Assembly: GCA_026386835.1 (NCBI GenBank)
Contig: JAPLMV010000088.1
Span: forward strand, 1 to 8,682
Length of the DNA stretch: 8,682 nucleotides
Source: Planctomycetota bacterium
GTDB taxonomy: Bacteria; Planctomycetota; Phycisphaerae; Sedimentisphaerales; Anaerobacaceae
Reading direction: 5' to 3'
Shown one piece after another: positions 6,535-8,682 of this stretch (position 1 is the stretch's first letter; the number at the start of each line of letters is the position of its first letter). The notes beneath the pieces were generated by a model. That model was not told the origin of the DNA. It ran no database searches and saw only the letters and a list, made by a program, of their open reading frames with translations. A program made the position numbers and the translations under genes.

Positions 6535-7518
6535 TTAATCAGGGTAGCCGTTTGGGTATTTATTATGCCACTTCCATGCGGTTTCGACTATTTTTTCAAG
6601 TTCGCCAAATCTGGTTTTCCAGCCCAGCTCTTTCTTTGCTTTCGCGGCATCGCTTGTCAATACAGGCGGATCTCCGGGCCTGCGTCCCGTTGCCGACACC
6701 TTAAAGTCTTTGCCGGAAACCGTTTTGACTGTTTCAATCACTTCTTTTACCGAATATCCTTTGCCGTTGCCTAAATTATAGACCAGTTCGCAATTTTTGC
6801 TTAGCTCATTCAACGCCAGCAAATGTGCCCTGCACAGGTCCTCGATATGAATATAATCGCGAATGCAGGTCCCATCTGGCGTAGGATAATCAGTACCATA
6901 GATTTTTATGTCTGCCCGTTTACCCATCGCCGCCTGGATAATAAGCGGTATCAGATGCGATTCAGGTCTGTGGTCTTCACCTAATCGGCAGTTGTCTCCT
7001 GCCCCGCACGCATTGAAGTACCGAAGCGCCGCATAACGGAGTTTCCCTGCCTGGCTTTGCCAGTGACACATTCTTTCGACCGTCCATTTCGTTTCACCAT
7101 AAGGGTTGATGGGCGACTTGGGTGTATCTTCGGTAATCGGGATTTGTTCGGGCATGCCGTAAACCGCTGCGGTGCTGCTGAAGACAAATTTCTCCACACC
7201 TGTATCTTCCATTGCCGACAGCAGATTCTGTGTATTGGAGACATTATTATAATAATATCTAAGCGGTTCCTTTACCGATTCTCCGACCTCGATAAAGGCC
7301 GCAAAATGCATCACTGCGTCGATTTTAAATCTATTGAGCGTCTTGACGAGCAATTCGTAGTCAGCCAGATCGCCCATGACAAATTCGTTTTTACCCAGGG
7401 CCGCTTTATGTCCTTTGCTTAAATTGTCAAAAACTATCGGCTCGTGTCCTTCGCCTGCCAGCATCGCTGTCATATTGCTGCCGATATACCCTGCCCCGCC
7501 GCAAACTAATACTTTCAT
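6535..7518 (-). CDS. galE: UDP-glucose 4-epimerase
   Basis: GalE interconverts UDP-glucose and UDP-galactose using tightly bound NAD, serving galactose catabolism and polysaccharide synthesis. It is a short-chain dehydrogenase with the NAD motif GGAGYIGSN (7-15). It has the FDNLSKG adenosine-binding stretch (30-36), SSTAAVYG (114-121) and the catalytic YGETK (Tyr140, Lys144). A substrate-binding DGTCIRDYIHIEDL segment follows in the second half. The 327 residues fit bacterial GalE. The start codon overlaps the lipoprotein stop in an ATGA arrangement (7518-7515), which implies translational coupling; its own ribosome site is weak. The ROK kinase follows after 25 nt. The enzyme might also act on UDP-N-acetyl sugars, which the sequence alone does not settle. 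Confidence 0.94.
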   Translation of the reverse strand: MKVLVCGGAGYIGSNMTAMLAGEGHEPIVFDNLSKGHKAALGKNEFVMGDLADYELLVKTLNRFKIDAVMHFAAFIEVGESVKEPLRYYYNNVSNTQNLLSAMEDTGVEKFVFSSTAAVYGMPEQIPITEDTPKSPINPYGETKWTVERMCHWQSQAGKLRYAALRYFNACGAGDNCRLGEDHRPESHLIPLIIQAAMGKRADIKIYGTDYPTPDGTCIRDYIHIEDLCRAHLLALNELSKNCELVYNLGNGKGYSVKEVIETVKTVSGKDFKVSATGRRPGDPPVLTSDAAKAKKELGWKTRFGELEKIVETAWKWHNKYPNGYPD

Positions 7519-8102
7519 AGTACTTTTCTCTTTTGCTGCCTGGCGATTTGTTTTTCAATCTGCTGCAGAATCACCGTGGCAAGTTTTTCATCCTGCCCCA
7601 AATCAATCCAGGTCTTTTGTTCCGCCGACCCAAGATCAACCCTTTGTTTTGAACTTCTTATCCCAGAGCCCGCAAACTTGTCGTATGTCTGCGAATGTTT
7701 AGTATCCTTGTAATCTGACAAACTCAGTCTTTGCGTTTTCACATTGCAGGAATAACAGATTTGACCCTGCTGTCCTGTTATATTCAATTCAACTATTCTT
7801 CGAATATTTTGTATATTGGATTCCGCCCAGTTGGCGCCGCCAACAACATCATTACGCCAGAATTCAAAAAATTGAGCACCCTGTAATGGTCTTGTTCTTA
7901 TGTACCCGGTATCGGCATCGGCTTTTTCAATGGTAAAGTGCATCTTGCCGAGCACATCCTCTCCTGCCTGCATTGCCTGCGACTTATTTACATCCGCCAC
8001 ACAGACCGGCTCGACGGCTTTAACCTGCTTGTCGCCTGAACATCCTGCCGAAAGCGTCAGGGCGGCACACGCCGCAATCAGTAGCAATTTGAGGGTATTC
8101 AT
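7515..8102 (-). CDS. Putative lipoprotein of unknown function
   Basis: The 195-residue product begins with a lysine at position 5, a hydrophobic stretch and the lipobox LSAGC, so Cys21 should be lipidated and the protein anchored in the membrane facing the periplasm. The mature part has a TRPLQGAQFFEFWRNDVVG segment and a following NIQNIRRIVELNI segment, reminiscent of conserved planctomycete hypothetical lipoproteins (from memory). Two more cysteines form CYSC. The C-terminus is lysine/arginine-rich. I chose ATG 8102 over ATG 8129: an AAGGATGG ribosome site lies just before 8102, the signal peptide then has normal shape, and the predicted transcript starts near 8131. It is the first gene of the unit running into galE. 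Whether it has anything to do with sugars is unknown. Confidence 0.8.
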   Translation of the reverse strand: MNTLKLLLIAACAALTLSAGCSGDKQVKAVEPVCVADVNKSQAMQAGEDVLGKMHFTIEKADADTGYIRTRPLQGAQFFEFWRNDVVGGANWAESNIQNIRRIVELNITGQQGQICYSCNVKTQRLSLSDYKDTKHSQTYDKFAGSGIRSSKQRVDLGSAEQKTWIDLGQDEKLATVILQQIEKQIARQQKRKVL

Positions 8103-8137
8103 TTTGTATCCATCCTTAGATTTTTTCAAATGGCCGA

Positions 8138-8166
8138 ATTATACCTGTAGCCAATCCGGAACTCAA
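8138..8166 (-). promoter_or_regulatory. Promoter of the lipoprotein-galE-ROK kinase operon
   Basis: On the minus strand, TTGAGT (8166-8161) is followed after 17 nt by a perfect TATAAT (8143-8138). The start would be near 8131, giving a leader of about 29 nt to ATG 8102. It lies in the 79-nt gap after the small CxxC gene. Confidence 0.7.
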
Positions 8167-8181
8167 GGCTTAAAATACCGC

Positions 8182-8367
8182 CTACAATTCTATCGGCTTA
8201 CACAGATTCTCTGCCTTATTCGCTGCTCGGCCGCAATTTGCACACATATATTTAGAGTTCTTGACCAGTTTCTTGTATTCTTCAGGGCTTTCTAACATAA
8301 ATCCCAGATTGGTCAGATAGCACAAATGCCGGTCATGGCCGGGATGCGGCATCTTCTCTTCCGCCAT
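8182..8367 (-). CDS. Small CxxC (zinc-ribbon-like) protein of unknown function
   Basis: The protein has 61 residues. The C-terminal part carries MCANCGRAANKAENLCKPIE, with Cys42, Cys45 and Cys56, suggesting a half zinc ribbon. The N-terminus has HPGHDRHLC (His8, His11, His14, Cys16), which could complete a metal site. There is no signal peptide or membrane segment. The ATG at 8367 has a strong TAAGGAG ribosome site 8 nt upstream, which supports a real gene despite the short length. It follows the oxidoreductase gene by 51 nt on the same strand and is probably co-transcribed with it. I recall similar short proteins in planctomycetes without assigned function. It may bind metal or a nucleic acid; the sequence does not decide. 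Confidence 0.78.
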   Translation of the reverse strand: MAEEKMPHPGHDRHLCYLTNLGFMLESPEEYKKLVKNSKYMCANCGRAANKAENLCKPIEL

Positions 8368-8390
8368 TGTAACGACTCCTTAAACTAAGT

Positions 8391-8428
8391 GATAAAATCT
8401 TAACAGCAAGTTACCTTGTTATTTTATC
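8391..8428. repeat. AT-rich inverted repeat at the oxidoreductase stop codon
   Basis: GATAAAAT (8391-8398) and ATTTTATC (8421-8428) are perfect 8-nt inverted arms. Inside lies a smaller CAAG/CTTG hairpin (8407-8410 with 8415-8418). The structure spans the oxidoreductase stop codon and the gap before the small CxxC gene. It is weak thermodynamically and has no U-run. It may mark an mRNA processing or attenuation point, or be chance. Confidence 0.35.
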
Positions 8429-8682
8429 GCATTTTCAGGTTGCAGCAATATCGTCTTTCCAGACCCAGCCGACTGCCTGGCCGCTTCGAGTATCTCGCTT
8501 ACTATCATATTGACCCCCAGACAAGATTGCCCAGATGGTTTAATCTTGCCCTTCACCACCGCCGCCAGGTATGACAATGGTTCATTGAATGGTGACTGAA
8601 GTGCTTCAGCGGTAATTTGTTTTTCCGCCTGACCTTCAATCCGCACCCGCACACCGTCCAGGCCGACCGTTTGAACATAACC
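8419..8682 (-). CDS. Gfo/Idh/MocA-family oxidoreductase, C-terminal fragment (runs off the window)
   Basis: The frame is open from the window edge to a TAA at 8419-8421, giving 87 visible residues. The recognisable feature is the C-terminal helix region VNMIVSEILEAARQSAGSGK followed by TILL. This matches the usual end of NAD(P)-dependent sugar or inositol dehydrogenase-like oxidoreductases of the Gfo/Idh/MocA family. The nucleotide-binding N-terminus lies outside. A GTG at 8652 is not the real start, because the frame continues upstream in a plausible way (GYVQTVGLDG). The gene probably starts a unit with the small CxxC gene. The exact reaction cannot be told from this piece. Confidence 0.7.
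   Translation of the reverse strand, partial: GYVQTVGLDGVRVRIEGQAEKQITAEALQSPFNEPLSYLAAVVKGKIKPSGQSCLGVNMIVSEILEAARQSAGSGKTILLQPENAIK

Noticed and set aside
6232..6774. 180-codon open frame on the plus strand
   Set aside because: It lies antisense across the well-supported ROK kinase and galE genes, has no family resemblance and arises from their codon pattern.
8103..8129. Lipoprotein starting at ATG 8129
   Set aside because: The predicted transcript begins near 8131, leaving no room for a ribosome site, and AAGGATGG inside this stretch serves ATG 8102, which gives a cleaner signal peptide.
1..8682. CRISPR array, defence system or phage genes
   Set aside because: No regularly spaced repeats and no nuclease, toxin, structural or integrase genes were seen; apart from the REP element the content is metabolic.

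Overview
The window looks like a chromosomal segment from an anaerobic or facultatively anaerobic, moderate-GC bacterium. It is probably a planctomycete of the Phycisphaerae/Sedimentisphaerales type. That assignment is inferred from remembered resemblance of the REP-associated transposase, the small CxxC protein and the lipoprotein to proteins of that group; no search was run. The content is mostly ordinary central and sugar metabolism, with one small mobile element and two interrupted genes.

Left part (1-4050, minus strand): pyruvate:ferredoxin oxidoreductase (PFOR) lies downstream of a xylulokinase-type FGGY kinase. Each gene has its own promoter, and the two promoters share an exact 31-bp block (2356-2386 and 4018-4048) with 17-bp-spaced -35/-10 boxes and a small dyad over the -35 box. 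This suggests that pentose entry and pyruvate oxidation are co-regulated. The PFOR frame is cut by a TAA inside its first ferredoxin motif, and the homologous frame resumes directly after it to the window edge.

Middle (4090-5560): a tRNA-Thr(CGT) gene has its own promoter and is followed after 3 nt by larE (GTG start), a PP-loop sulfur transferase. larE is convergent with the right-hand operon. Between them sits a 521-bp REP/RAYT element, a decayed tyrosine (HUH) transposase gene flanked by 28-bp inverted REP hairpins. The REPs supply the last codons and the stop codon of both larE and the ROK kinase, and also the TAG stop of the transposase.

Right part (5526-8682, minus strand): a Gfo/Idh/MocA-type oxidoreductase (C-terminus only), a 61-aa CxxC protein, a lipoprotein with its own promoter, galE (4-nt overlap with the lipoprotein gene) and a ROK sugar kinase 25 nt further on. 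The last three look like one operon linking galactose/UDP-sugar conversion with hexose phosphorylation. The kinase, epimerase, xylulokinase and PFOR fit a sugar-fermenting, carbohydrate-degrading lifestyle.

There is no CRISPR array, rRNA or phage. No gene-free stretch exceeds 300 bases; the longest gaps (2190-2438 and 3951-4132) hold promoters and leaders.
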